A DNA stretch of 64,000 bases from Costus lasius (taxonomy: Eukaryota; Streptophyta; Magnoliopsida; Zingiberales; Costaceae), in contig CM050446.2 in assembly GCA_027563935.2 (NCBI GenBank), positions 111,208,499 to 111,272,498 on the forward strand, in the 5' to 3' direction. Under the pieces are notes generated by a model. The model was not told the DNA's origin. It searched no databases and was given only the letters and a program-made list of their open reading frames with translations. The stretch's first letter is position 1, and each line of letters starts with the position of its first letter. Of the stretch, positions 11,101 to 22,896 are shown piece by piece. Position numbers and translations under genes: made by a program.

Positions 11101-14100
11101 CTACATGTGATGGTAAGAGCATTGTTCGTGTTATGAAAAAAAGATTTGAGGCATGTAGGTAGCTGAGAGCATCTATCTATAAACACACTAATCTACATCC
11201 ATTTGCATGCGACTATAAGAGCTTGCTTGTCATTGCAAATAGAGAAAAATGCAAATGAGAAGTGCTATTTAGTATATCAAAGTATATGCGAAACAAAGTT
11301 GGAGATACCAGTGGAAGCAATGAAATTTGAGAAATAAGGGGTCACAACAACAAGAGAAGAAGACTATAGTAGAAAAGTCGCAGCAAAACAAAGAGGATGA
11401 TGCTGGATAGTCAGGTGTGCAGTGAGAAAAGGTGGTAGTTGCTTTTTTTTTTTTGGCTACAAAGGTGGCAGTTGTTAAGAGAGTTACACATTACTGGTAA
11501 GAGATGTGGCAGGTATCATTATCAGTAAAGTGATTGACAACAATGGCTACGATGATGCTTAGGGAGATTGGGAGAACCCTGATTTGATAATAAGTGAAAA
11601 ATAAAAGAAAAGATGAATTACATTCATTTGGGATATAAGAATGGTTATATGGTGCATGCAATGATAATGGTGATTCGTATTATGAAAATACCTAATAAGG
11701 TTTTGACATATACAATGATAAATAATATTAATATGGTGAAATTCATTATAGAATAAAAGATGTTAAGGAGACATTGTTATAGATTAGCCTTCTATGTTTG
11801 CCACATTCCATATATACTTTTCATATCCTTCAACCAATACCAAGAGGTAGAGTATTTGGATAATTTATGTATGAACTTCCACACACATAAGGCTAGGAGA
11901 AATGAGCAAGGTGAGACTAAACATGTGGCATCGACTCTTCTATCATATAATAGTACTTTTAAACTGAGTACAGATGTCAATCTTGACTCCATGACACCTT
12001 CCGTAGTTGTGTCTTTGCTATTTCACCTTTTAAACTGAGTACAGATGTCAATCTTGACTCCATGACACCTTCCCTAGTTGTATCTTTGCTATTTCACCTT
12101 TTCAAGAGCCAGCCTTCTGGTTGTCTTAAGCTGCACATCAACTCTTAATATCTCTTTTCCCCTTAGGATATTGTGTTGTATATCATTTTGCTCCTCTCAA
12201 AAGGGTATTCAATATCTCTTGTGCACTTTCTAAAGTAATAGCATTTCTAGTAATATGCGTAAATGATATACAAAAGATTTAAGTATCACCATGTGATGAA
12301 AGGCTCGGCGAGCGTGAATTATGCTATAGAAGAATATGCACAAATGTCATATATGAGACAATCACAGAGGTAGACAGAGAGTGGAAAATATGGGAGGGCC
12401 GGCGGGATGGGTAGAGGTTGTGGGTGGACAGAGTAGAGGATCCAAGAGGCAGATAAGGTTGGATATTGAATCGCTCAGTTTGAGAGAAAATTTTCAATGA
12501 GAATATGTAGAATATGGTCTTATAAAGACCAATACACTAATATTGGATAGAGGGCTAGCCTGTGTAGGATTATATTATATAGGTATATTTATAAAAACTC
12601 TAAGGCTATGTTCTGTTGGATGGAATCCACCGTGGAAAGGATGAAAAATACAATGAATCTACAAAGCGTAAAAGGATGAAAAATACAATGTTCTATTAGA
12701 TAGTCCATCCTTTCCACGATGGATTCCATCCAACAGAACATAGCGTAAAAGGGACATCAACAAAGATAGATGTCTAAATTCTGAACTACAAAGTTCCTCT
12801 AGTGTTTTCATTTATTTCTTTATATAATGATATCTTGGTTATTATTTTTTGTTGCAATTATTCTTTTCTGCTGACAAATTTAACCTTTATTTTTCAATGA
12901 CTGCAGCTGAAGATAACATGAAAGTGAATGATGTACATGAATGGTTGCTTGGCTTGAGAGGCAGTGATATTTCCCTTCCGCAGATTCTGCTGAACGTTGA
13001 AGCAGTTCAATCTCGTGTAATGAAGTTGAAGAGCCATCTCAACAATTTCTTATCCATAAATGCAATAGAGATATCTTCTCCTAGCAACTTATTTCTTGAA
13101 GGTCCGGCCAGCTATGCTCAAAACGTTAGCAGTGCTCCTGGAAATAATGGCGATGCAATGCTAACTGGATTGCTTAACAACCCATCTGATCGTATGTCTG
13201 ATTATGATTTAGAGGAGATGGATATGCCCGATAGTGCTGCTTCAATCTTCGGTGATTTTGCTGACATTGATTTAATTGAAAGCACAGTTGACCTGCTTTC
13301 TGATATAACCATGGATCAGCATGGAATTAGAGAGATACGCAGAGATGTAAGCATATTACCTTCGTGATTACTTTCTTTAGCATCCCTTATCTATACTTCT
13401 GAAATTCTTCTTAAATTAGTCATAGTTTAGCACGAATTACGTTTCTTAAAGCTAGCTTATGTGGTTTATCTAGTAGTTTAACTCGGTAAGCATATACTTT
13501 ATCTGAGAACCTGCGATTTTGCTTAAAACCTTGTTTGTGTGATTTGGTATTATAAACCAGAAGGGAATTAAGTTGAACATTTTTGTGCGTATCCTCATGC
13601 TTGGTTAGTTAGCCATTTAGGCTTCAGTAAGACTCCGATTCAATTCTCACTTGTAATATCTTGAATGCATACGTGCGTTTGTAAAATTTTAATTTATATA
13701 TCTATATATCTATCTATCTATATATCTATCTATATATAGATGTGAAGAAACCAAAATTTTTTGCTTATATGGGCTTGGTTAGTTAAACTATATATAGTTG
13801 TCGAGTACCAAAAGAATATTAATCAATCAATGGTGCTGCTAGTTAACTTCTATTACTTAGAAGGTGAATCCTTTGTCCTCTCGGTTGATGTTCTTAACTG
13901 CCTTGTTCTCTTGCTTGACTTGCAGAGTGAGGAAGACGTGTTAATAGATAACCTAGTAGCTGAGGTAGAATATCAGAACTTTGAAAAAGTCACCCATGCA
14001 ACAGAGCGGCCCCAGGAAATGATAAAGACAGACAGTGAGACCCATTCTCGAGATGTGAGCATTGCATCGGAGGTTTCAATCCCTGAACCAAGCCTGGCAG

Positions 14101-14378
14101 GAGAAAACGTTGATACGCCAACCGTTAATGCGCCAAACGTTGATGCCCCAAGCCAAGCAGTTCTGAAGCCTTGCTACACTGGAAAAAGGAGAGGGCGAAA
14201 GCCAAAAAGAAAGCGACCGGATGGTTTGGCTTCTGTTCCCGTTCCTTCAAGGACTGGGAAAAGGAGCAAAAGGTCCCACCGTGCTGGTCCTTCAGAGATC
14301 GAGAATCTTCAGGTTTTCGTCCCCTTGCGAAGTGAGAGGCTTCAGAAGCGAAGACTGTTGGCCAATAAAAAAGGTTGA
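5150..14378 (+). CDS. Uncharacterised plant nuclear protein with AT-hook-like motif (5 coding exons)
   Basis: Coding exons are 5150-5715, 9017-9366, 9468-9524, 12907-13346 and 13926-14378. All four junctions are GT-AG and keep frame, giving 1866 nt and 621 aa. The N-terminal third is acidic and holds two copies of an E-D-x-VLYAG motif (DGVLYAGS, DSVLYAGT). The block starting at residue 190, YLGPDMQLYRKKKVSAQWRN continuing to about 245, is basic, Trp-rich and probably helical; it looks like the conserved core. The C-terminus has KRRGRKPKRKRP (558-569, AT-hook/NLS-like) and further basic clusters (TGKRSKRSHR, ERLQKRRLLANKKG). This composition suggests a nuclear, DNA- or chromatin-associated role, which is inference. 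I recall uncharacterised plant proteins with a similar core but cannot name the family with certainty. Introns of 3.3 and 3.4 kb are filled with repeats. Confidence 0.85.
6355..6785. repeat. Intronic repeat resembling the 'caagg...ggtaccggtacc' MITE group
   Basis: This lies inside intron 2 (first coding intron). The left edge is 'caaggtttgagttaccg' and the right part contains 'ggtaccggtaccattt'. The right edge reads 'gattttaaatctta'. These resemble the termini and interior of the elements at 50089 and 59650. No clean target duplication was found, so it is either decayed or a chance likeness. Purine-rich sequence follows to about 7150, with no gene in it. Confidence 0.3.
10480..11700 (+). repeat. 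Three diverged copies of an 80-90 bp motif in an intron
   Basis: Segments at about 10490-10570, 10655-10750 and 11605-11690 share the order 'attgtatttctttgggata', 'caatgatggttatatagtgc' and 'ataatagtggt', with many differences. They look like decayed LTR-derived pieces. The rest of 9525-12906 shows no exon. Confidence 0.35.
11957..12100 (+). repeat. 71-bp tandem duplication in an intron
   Basis: Two adjacent copies with period 71, starting at 11957 and 12028, each open with 'ttttaaactgagtacagatg'. They differ at only a few positions in the parts compared (for example tccgtagttgtg versus tccctagttgta), so the duplication is fairly recent. Confidence 0.8.
12604..12745. mobile_element. Foldback MITE, Tourist/PIF-Harbinger-like
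   Basis: A 142-bp element whose ends are inverted copies: left 'gctatgttctgttggatgga', right 'tccatccaacagaacatagc'. The inverted identity runs about 40 bp each side to 'ggaaaggatg'. It is flanked by TAA on both sides (12601-12603, 12746-12748), the 3-bp target typical of PIF/Harbinger elements. It sits in the intron before exon 12907-13346. Confidence 0.75.
13695..13740 (+). repeat. ATCT/AT microsatellite
   Basis: Interrupted (ATCT) and (AT) repeats in the last intron of the 621-aa protein gene. Confidence 0.7.
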
Positions 14379-14815
14379 AGTTTGTGTTGGGCTTGCCCTT
14401 CCAACTATAGGAACTTTGCCTATGATGATTTTGGCTCTTTCTCTTTGTCTGTCTTCTTTTACACTTGCATCTAAGGTAAATTTGTGCATCATATTTTTTT
14501 TGGACAACTAACCTATTCTTATTACAGAATTTGCACGATTTGTTGCGTTCTCGTAGTCCCCTTCAATTCATACGAGTTTATTAGTAGTTCACAAATCATA
14601 ACTCTTGAAATGTAATTTGGTCATTGCAACGGTTTATGTACATAAATTTTTGAATATTTTAATTTGACATATACATTTTTTTAAAAGTGTTTTAACTTAC
14701 TTTGTTAAATTAGAAGGAATTGCTGGTGTGGTAGCCTTGTCATGTTTTGTTGCTAATGCTATGCACAAATAATGTGACAATGCCATGTCGCATATGTAGT
14801 ATTATCAACGATGTA
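14379..14815 (+). other. 3' untranslated region and spacer
   Basis: Sequence after the TGA at 14376-14378. T-rich stretches fit a 3' UTR, but no poly(A) signal can be chosen with confidence. No other feature was seen. Confidence 0.4.
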
Positions 14816-15577
14816 GGTGATATTTGAATCTGAGTAGTGCATTGTGTAAAACTCATTTAATCGATAATGGCACACTTGTGTAAATATTTTAGATTGTATT
14901 TGCTTTCATGTACACAAGCAATAGTTTGTTGGGGGTTATGCCAAAACATAGATTTCCTTATTGGGGGCATACGACTTCATGTCATATTAAGTGGATCGTG
15001 TAAAATCTGTTCACTTAAGCTAAATAGAGCTTATACACGACATTTCATAGCCTTGGTATAATACTTAGGTGGTGATAGTACTCATTGGGCCATTCTTTAG
15101 GGGACTTTGATATTTGTTTGCTTATCATTTTATGCAATAAATGTCTCTTTATAGTAAATAATTGTATGCTCAGGTTAGACAACCGATACTTCAGTTGGGG
15201 GGAGGAGGGGATGTTACACATTGAGTGGTCCGTACTGTAAAACTCGTACAGTCGACTGTGACATGCTTTTGTAAATATTATATATTAATTTAGAATGGCA
15301 AATCTGCATTTTAATTTAGAATTGGAATTTATATTGCAAATGTGCATTTTAATTTAGAATGACAATTTATTTATACTTATGCAATTTATATCTTGCAAGG
15401 TGCAATACATTTATATTTGCGCAACTTACATATAACTTAGACAGTAAATTGCATTCGCATATTAGCTTGTTGATAATAGAAATTTGCACTGTAATTTACC
15501 TACTTATCATGATGCTATGTATTTTTTTACAATTGCAGTAAAACTATTACTTGATTATTTCTTTGAAATAACACAGA

Positions 15578-16330
15578 ATGGCTAATGAAGAATATTCATC
15601 ACTTAAATTTGAAAAGTTCAGTAGAATTGGTTTTAATAGATGGAACAAACAAATGAAGGTTTCGTTTATAACACTTGATTACTGTCATTGCAAACTGCTC
15701 CAAAAAAAATTCAACTAAAAACATTCACATTTGTTTGATTCTACTTCACCTTTCAAATCTTTTGAAGAAATATGATACATATGTATGTTTAGAATCTTGT
15801 CTATTTAATGTTCTACATATGAGACGTATAGAAAATATAAAATAGCTAAGGATACATGGATAACTTTAGAATACACCTATCTTGAAGATGATGGTATTAA
15901 GAGCTTCGTAGCCTTAGATTTTAATAACTTCAAATGGTTGATAGTATTCCAATAATTGATTAGATTAATATATTTTGAAATTTAATAAATGAACTTCAAC
16001 TTAGGGAAAAAACTTTTAATGAATCTTATAACGTCTCTTATCCCCTAGATAAACTAAATTCAGTAAGAGATCCGTGAATCTAAATTCCGTAAGAGATGTA
16101 ATTCAAACTATCAAAATTTAGTGGAAAACGTTTAGTAAATGAAGTTAGCCCAAGACCTTAGTAGATTGGAGAATATAAATTTAGAAAGAGATGTAATTCA
16201 AACCATCAAAATTGAAGATCAATTTAAACAAAGAAATTCAAAAATTAATCAATCTAAGAATAATATAGATCTCATTGGTCAAATCTTAAATCCTAAAAAT
16301 CAAAATCAAAATTCTAAATAGAGGAAATTT
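15578..16330 (+). pseudogene. Copia gag remnant
   Basis: It begins MANEEYSSLKFEKFSRIGFN and continues RWNKQMKVSF, matching the conserved start of plant copia gag ('SLKFEKFNG.NF.RW...M'). After about 30 codons the frame is broken by many stops and shifts. A later piece (16139-16320) is rich in Lys, Asn and Gln, as in the gag region before the zinc knuckle. It is not functional. Confidence 0.65.
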
Positions 16331-16339
16331 TAAAAGAAA

Positions 16340-19150
16340 TAGGGTAAGAATGCAAAAAGTATAATCCCCCCACGAAATTAAAAAGTACTAACGTGGCCAC
16401 AAGTACACAACTAATTGAAATAATAAATAAATATAATTCCCGTGGCCACAAGATCTAGATGCTAAGTACTAATAAATTATAACCAAAGTGAATAAATTAA
16501 ATCGATCTTTAAAAAATAAATTCTAAATAATTATAGAAATCAAACAAGATTACAATTTGACAAAGAGTTCAAAAGTAGGGTTGCACTACATTGATTTCGA
16601 ATATTTAATCAAGCGAATTTCTCTATCAACTTATCCTAGCAAGTTAAAGGAATTTGTCTTAATTTACAACTCGTCCTCTCTTAGTAGCCTGACTTGATAT
16701 TTGACCTAATAACTACTCTCGTAACTTATTAAATTAAACAAATCCATTAATATCTATGACAAATTTTAAACCCTTAAGCAATTGTAATTACTCTCATAAA
16801 CTAAATCTATAAGTTTAATTATGGGTATTCCAATATTACAAAATCACCTCTCGGTGTATCTTACGATATCTAAAATATATAACTATTTGGCCAAAATAAA
16901 AATATATAATTAATATCATCCATAATTAAATTGACTTAGTTTCAATAATAAGATCGAAGAACATATACAAGTTTATAACATAAGAAATATAATGGGCTAC
17001 ACTCTATGTTTCAAAAAGATGATTACACTATAGAATTCTATCTCAATTAAGTACAAACTCTTCATAAAATAAAAGCAACCATAAAAGTAAGTAATTCAAC
17101 AACTCCCCCCTTGAAGAATCATCACAAAAATCACTTCTAACACTCTATCGGTGTTGTTGTTCACAACTGATTATGTTTTGTTCACAGTCATTGCCTTGCG
17201 TAATTCAATCAATCATCAACCTTCTCCTCCTCTTTTCTCCTCCGTTCGATGTGCTTGGGTTTGGTTTCCTCTCAAATTCAAACCTTAGAATGCTTGCCCA
17301 AGGTAGAAGTCACCTCTTGCTATCTTGTAAAAATATGATGTAGTTTCTACTTGTGTCATGCTCTATTTATGGTTTGGAACCTGATGCTTTGCATTTTGTT
17401 AGTAATTTTTTACACTATTTTGTCTCCAATCAAGACCAATTCTAATATTTTTATATTTCATATAGGCTTATTTACTTGTTTGTTTTAGAATCTTCATATT
17501 TTCTTGAATTTTTGCAATATCAAGTGAAATCACTCAATTTCTGAAGCTTTTTGAAGATTTTAAAGTCATAGAGTGATTTTTGGTGATGAGACAAGGCTAC
17601 ATAGAAAATTTGGAGTAAAATAGAGCTTTCCCTGAAAATCATGACCAGGCCCTAATTTCAATCTTGAACTGTGATTTGCAAATATATCCCAAATCTACAC
17701 TGCACTTCATGGCTAGCCCGTGACAAAAATCTTGGGCCGTGATCATTAGACGAAATTCTAAAAGTCAACATTTCTGAAATCATGGCTTGGCCATGATTAC
17801 AATTTTTGGCCGTGATTCCACTATGACATCTTCCATAGTGAACTGTATACTTCACGGCCAAGCCATGATTCCAATCACAGGCCGTGAGGCCCGTGACAAC
17901 GATTTCCCAGAATGAACCGTACAAATCACGGCCAAGCCGTGATCATGCTGCTGCCTATTGACCTTCCACTCGTTTTTCACTCGATTGAGGGCTCTAAAAA
18001 ATTTAAAAAAATCAAGAAAAATATGATTTAGAAAGCTAGGAGGAATACAAATCTTTTGAGCATAAAAGCTCTCTATTTCATGACATTTTGAGGGAGAAAT
18101 TGATGATGGAACATGCAAGGGCAAGAAGACAAGCTATAGGCCATTTTGAGGGCGAATTTGAAGCGTTTTTATTCGATTTGAAGTGTTCTCATGGGGAATC
18201 TCAAGAGACACCCTTTTAGGAATAAATGAACAATTTTGGAGCAAAGGAAGGGGTCGATTCGGCTCTCTAAAGAGGAGATATGAAGGAACGACGACAAGGA
18301 TGAGCCGACAATGAGAAGGGGATTTTTGCTGGGCGAAATTGCAGGCGTTCTCTCATCCATCTTGAGAGGATTAGTTTGTTCTTTCCTCCCTTATTAGTCT
18401 TCTTTTACCTGTATTTTCCTTGGAACTTTGATTCGAGAGAAGATTGTGCTGAATTGAACTATCATGGTTACTTAAGCCTTCTTATTTAGGATTTGGGGTG
18501 TAATCCTATGTTTAGATCTTTATTTTGACTTATAATATCAATGTTCTTATGATCTATCTTTGTTTATTTGATCTTGTTATGATGTTTGCTTATATTTACT
18601 TTGGCCAAGTTTTTACATGTTTATAACGTCGCGAGAAGGATTGAGAGGTGAATCGTGATGTTGGAATTGCATAGATCAGACTCGTGTTATTCTATCACAA
18701 AAGTAGTTAGAATTCACTCGAGGACATTAGTTTATCCTTGTGCTCAATGGATCTATTTAGTTCGGTAAGCCACGAAAGTAAGAGATCGTTCTGAATAGGT
18801 ACCGAGTTATATTGTTGAGAGAGGGTAACCTGTACCTACGGATAAGTCCTTGAACATTTTATATCAATTGCATTGTTATTCTTTTGTTCAAGTTTAGATC
18901 TATCATTGTGATGAACCCCAATATCCTGAATTATCTCGAAATAGCGTTTAACTCGTATATCTTATTTGGAAACCAATCCGACCCATTAGTTTAGTTTACT
19001 TTATTTTTACTTTGCATTTGAACCTTATTTAGTTTGTCTAGCTATCGATTACGCTTTCGGTACTTGTGACTTGTCCCTGTTCTAAAGTACTACATCGGTA
19101 AGCTGTGCACTTGCGGATTGTATGCATCAGAACCCTGCCCCCTTTGGTCC
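16340..19150 (+). mobile_element. Nested gypsy-type LTR with GGCCGTGA palindrome array
   Basis: It separates the gag start from the gag zinc knuckle of the host copia element, so it inserted later. It contains no open frame of interest. Positions 17640-17950 hold repeated TCACGGCC/GGCCGTGA motifs in both orientations, including 'atcacggccaagccgtgat'. The right part ends 'cacttgcggattgtatgcat', typical of long plant gypsy LTRs. The left boundary is uncertain. 19150-19550 is a further unassigned stretch with weak CACTA-like 'tagtgacaaata' motifs. Confidence 0.5.
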
Positions 19151-19561
19151 ACACTTTCGTGCTTTAAAAAAAAATCCAAAATAGCACTGAGATGTGGAGG
19201 AAATAGCATTAGTGGACGTTGTCACTACCCGTGAAGACCTAGTCACGAGCACGACCTGTTCTAGTGACAAATAAATTCACTGTCAGTGATGGAAATCACA
19301 AAGGCTTTAATTTGCTTAAAATTTGACATGTAGCTTTGTTTTATCATGTAGAATTATTTTATAACATTAGATCTCTCGAAATCCCAATTTGTGGGTCTTT
19401 TTTTTCTAAAATTGCATAAAAGCATAGAAAAATACAAATTTGGAACATATAAAGATAATTAAGCCAAAATGATAAAAAAAAATAATAAATTGGTGTTTAC
19501 TTTAACAGACAAATAATATAAAAATCACTATGTACTTTAATGTCATTAGGTATCAAGTGGT

Positions 19562-20340
19562 AAGTTCTGTTATTTGTGCAAAAGGGATAACCATCTTGTC
19601 CCAAACTGCTTCTACAAAATGACTAAAAAGGTACAATCGAAGAATTTCAAACAATCTCAAGGTAAAACACAACTCAACATGATTGGAGATCAACCTGCTT
19701 TCACTTCAACCCTAAGGTTAGTTTCCTATATCCCCATACTTAATCTAACTTACTATGACTCTGAATGGTGGTTAGATAGGTGTAGTTCACTACCTTCTAT
19801 GACTAAAGTGGAGGAAATGTGATCATGGGTAACAACTGTTCTGCTACAGTGCTTGGGCATGGAAAAGTAGTCTTTGAATTTCACTTTTAAAAAAAATTTT
19901 AACTTTAAATAATGTATATCATCTACCAAAAATCCATAGGAACCTTGTTAGAGGATCTTTGCTTGTTCAAAATGGTTTTAAAATTGTGTTAGATGTTAGT
20001 AAAGTTATAATTTCTAAAAGTGATATGTTTATTGAAAAAGGTTTTACTTCAAATGGTTTATTCAAGTTAAATACGATTCCTTTAAATATTGAATTTGAAA
20101 CTCTCATTGCTCTAAATACAGAAGATTATGATATTTGGCATGGAGGATTAGGACATGTAAATTATAAATATTTATCTAGAATGAGTCACTTAAGATTAAT
20201 TCCTAAATTTAATTTTTAACAAAGTGAAAAGTATGAACTATGTGCTTAAGCTAAACAACCTAAAGAAACTTATAAATCAATTTCTTTTAAAAAAAATCTG
20301 ATTTATTAGAATTAATTCTTTAAGACGTTCAATGGGTAAT
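19562..20340 (+). pseudogene. Copia gag-pol remnant: zinc knuckle, protease edge, GAG-pre-integrase
   Basis: CYLCKRDNHLVPNC is a CX2CX4HX4C zinc knuckle. YDSEWWLDRCSS corresponds to the protease start WWLDTGAS but has lost the catalytic Asp-Thr/Ser-Gly triad. LNNVYHLPKIHRNL and YDIWHGGLGHVNYKYLSRM are the pre-integrase region. 'ELCA-AKQPKETYKS' then matches the CEICVQAKQ stretch but carries a stop. Frames shift several times, so it is inactive. Confidence 0.75.
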
Positions 20341-21679
20341 AACAAGCTATTGTAAAACACTATTATGTTGCTGTAATTTTAAAAGCTTTGATACCTTATT
20401 TCTTATGTGATTGAAATACTCATATATAGAGGGATAGAGGAGTTTATAATTCTAAAAGAGACCTAAAGGTATATCCTAAAAAGTGACTCTAGACATTTCT
20501 TTGTGGTGTTTTTTTGTATATATGATTTTCTATATATAGTATAGTTGAAATTAGGCATTTCTAACAAACTCACACGAACACAAAATACTTACACATGACA
20601 ATAAAAACACAACTCTATGTTGTAGTTTGTTATATCATGTGTGCATTGTCCAACATTGGGTCAGAAGAAATGTAGTTCAAGACCTCATGTATTATATGCC
20701 TTTTAGTGGAGTTCCGTGTACTAAGTGTGTTAAACATTGCTCTTCTCTAATTGCATAATATAAATTTTGAACAATAATTTTGGTTTTATTTTATTATTTT
20801 AGACTTCAAGTTTTGTGGGGTGACTATTAGAGTTTCATGTGTCAAAACCCAAAAAGTTCCTTAGTCCAACATAGAGGAAATAGGAGAGGAAACTTAGGTT
20901 TAAAATTGAATTGGCGCACCTTTGCCCCTTGGGGCTTTTAAGAGGCATTCAATTAATTTACTTAAGTTGATCCCAAACACACACATGCACATACAACATG
21001 CTAGGTTGCATTGCAATTGCAGTCGCAGTCATTGGTGTAGGTGCGGACCCAACCCATTAAGTGTTTCTTTATAAGGCAAGGTGAAGAGGTAGCCAAATAC
21101 ATGAATGCAAGGGCTTTAACCTAATCGTTGTTCTCTTGTTCTCATCTCATTTCACATTTCACTTTTCGACATTGAAAGAGGTTGTAGATAGGCTTTCCAT
21201 CAATGCAGCAATAGGAAGGCAACACCAATTTTATCTTGGGGTAGAAGACCAGTTCAAACCACATGCGAGATTAGATTTGACAAATTTCATCACCTTCAGG
21301 TTATTCGATAAATCTTTTTGTATATATATATATTCTATTTGTTTTATTTATGAAATTGTTACTTTATAATTTTCTTTGCATGGTCTAGTTTTTTTTATTT
21401 ATATATAGTGTCTGCTTTCGTGTACGAGAGGTACTGTGTTGAGGCTATATTGACGCATAAACTTTATGTGGTGTTAAATATATTATGTAAAATTAGCTTA
21501 ACCAAGCCAAATGAAGTTTTTATCTCATACAAGACATTTCATAGCCTTGGTATTTGCCTAAGTGGTGACTTACCTCATTAGCCACTCCCTTAGGGATCTT
21601 GCTGTCTGTTTTGTCCATTGTTTATGTTGTAAGCATTCATTTTATAGTGAATAACTTTATGCTCTTCTTAAAGCTCATC

Positions 21680-22570
21680 AGTACTGATGATCAGATAAGA
21701 TATTCATGTTCTTAGTCATTTTGCTCGTATTCGCTAAAATTCAAGATATTGCTAGAGTAGGAGCATTATGATATTGCTACAAGAGAATCTCTATTTCCAC
21801 TAATAATTTTCTTTAGACAAAATCTATGCCTCTCACAACTTAGCACATGTTAGTAAATCATATACATTTTGGTATTTTGTCAAACTAAGTTTATGAAGTA
21901 AATAAATTAAAATATTTTATAAGACAAAAATACTACTACAATATTCAAAATTTGAAATTAATTTAAGAGCGGAAAATTATTTTAAATCAGGCTTTTATTT
22001 TTTTTTTTAATTCAGAGAAACAAAATATGGAAGAATATAATTTCTATAGTAACAAAATTTTCACATAATTAATTATTACACTATTTTTTAATAAATAAAT
22101 TTACTTGTTTGTTTTATATGCATAATCTTTTTGTGTTGCTTGCTATAGTGCTTGAACTTATAGGAACATTTCTGAGATAAGGTTGACTTAATCTCATCTT
22201 CAACAGAGTTTACCATGGAAAATTAAAAATTTCAGGGCTCTAAAAAAATATTTAAGTTGTCTAAAATGATTTGCTAGCATTTTGCTAACGCGCATGATAG
22301 TGTTTTACTAACGTGCGCCTCTCTTTTTGAGGGAGCGGTCTCCTTATAAATTTTTAGAGAGACGGTCTCCTATAAATTTTTTTTTTTTCGATTAGCACCT
22401 TTCATTATCTTGACTTTTACAGGGGCAGTCTCTAAAATTTCTTCCTATGAACGTACGTATAATTAAGGTTTACACTTGGATCAATTTGTTGTTTCCCCAT
22501 ATATTGATATAAGAATATACACAATTGCTGAAGTGTTCTTATATATAAACAGATACAAATCCTAAAGATT
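21680..22570. other. AT-rich spacer, no gene recognised
   Basis: It holds short duplicated phrases around 22325-22390 ('gagcggtctcct', 'gacggtctccta') and presumably the 3' UTR of the ARGOS-like gene on the minus strand. Nothing else can be supported. Confidence 0.4.
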
Positions 22571-22578
22571 AATATGAT

Positions 22579-22896
22579 CTACAAGTTGGAGGCTGGGGCA
22601 ATTCTTAACTCTGAAGGCATGAACGCCAGGATCATCAGTAGAATAAGAATGGCAACAGGAAGCAGTAGTAGCACGGGAGGTGGCGGAGGTAACGGAGGCA
22701 GTATAAGAGGAAGAATCAAGAGCGACATTGTTAAGCAGATGAGAGTAAGGAAAGACTTGAAGCTGAAATAGTTGTTCCTACCGCCGCCGCCGCCGCCACC
22801 GTCATCGCCTGGCTCCCTTGTATGTCGCATTCTCTCGTCTGCACTTGAACTGCTAGCAGTAGTCTTCACTCTTCTGTTCCTCTCTCCGCCTTCCAA
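22579..22896 (-). CDS. ARGOS / organ-size-related (OSR) protein
   Basis: An intronless 105-aa protein. The N-terminal 44 residues are polar and variable (Ser-, Gly-rich). The OSR domain follows: YFSFKSFLTLICLTMSLL (43-60), then LPLILPPLPPPPP (62-74) and LLLLPVAILILLMILAFMPS (76-95). That is two membrane helices joined by the invariant Pro-rich loop LPPLPPPP. ARGOS, ARL and OSR1 proteins share this layout; they sit in the ER or other endomembranes, promote organ growth and dampen ethylene signalling. Which paralogue this is cannot be decided here. The opposite strand carries a 65-codon open frame (22574-22771), which is a shadow. A CT-rich leader lies upstream on the minus strand. Confidence 0.88.
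   Translation of the reverse strand: MEGGERNRRVKTTASSSSADERMRHTREPGDDGGGGGGGRNNYFSFKSFLTLICLTMSLLILPLILPPLPPPPPVLLLLPVAILILLMILAFMPSELRIAPASNL

Larger units (their letters stand above)
14820..21670 (+). mobile_element. Decayed Ty1/copia retrotransposon with nested insertion
   Basis: Degenerate flanking repeats share 'gacatttcatagccttggta' followed by 'cttaggtggtga' on the left (about 15038-15075) and 'cctaagtggtga' on the right (about 21533-21570); they are read as LTR pieces. Between them, in copia order, lie a gag start (15578), a zinc knuckle (19568), a degenerate protease site and the GAG-pre-integrase domain (to about 20220). Reverse transcriptase and RNase H are missing. A gypsy-type LTR interrupts gag. 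The 3' non-coding part (20330-20880) matches another region of the window (38330-38890). Exact LTR ends are unclear because divergence is high. Confidence 0.65.

Noticed and set aside
22574..22771. 65-codon plus-strand frame over the ARGOS-like gene
   Set aside because: It overlaps the OSR domain antisense and has no recognisable features; the minus-strand protein is clearly ARGOS-like.
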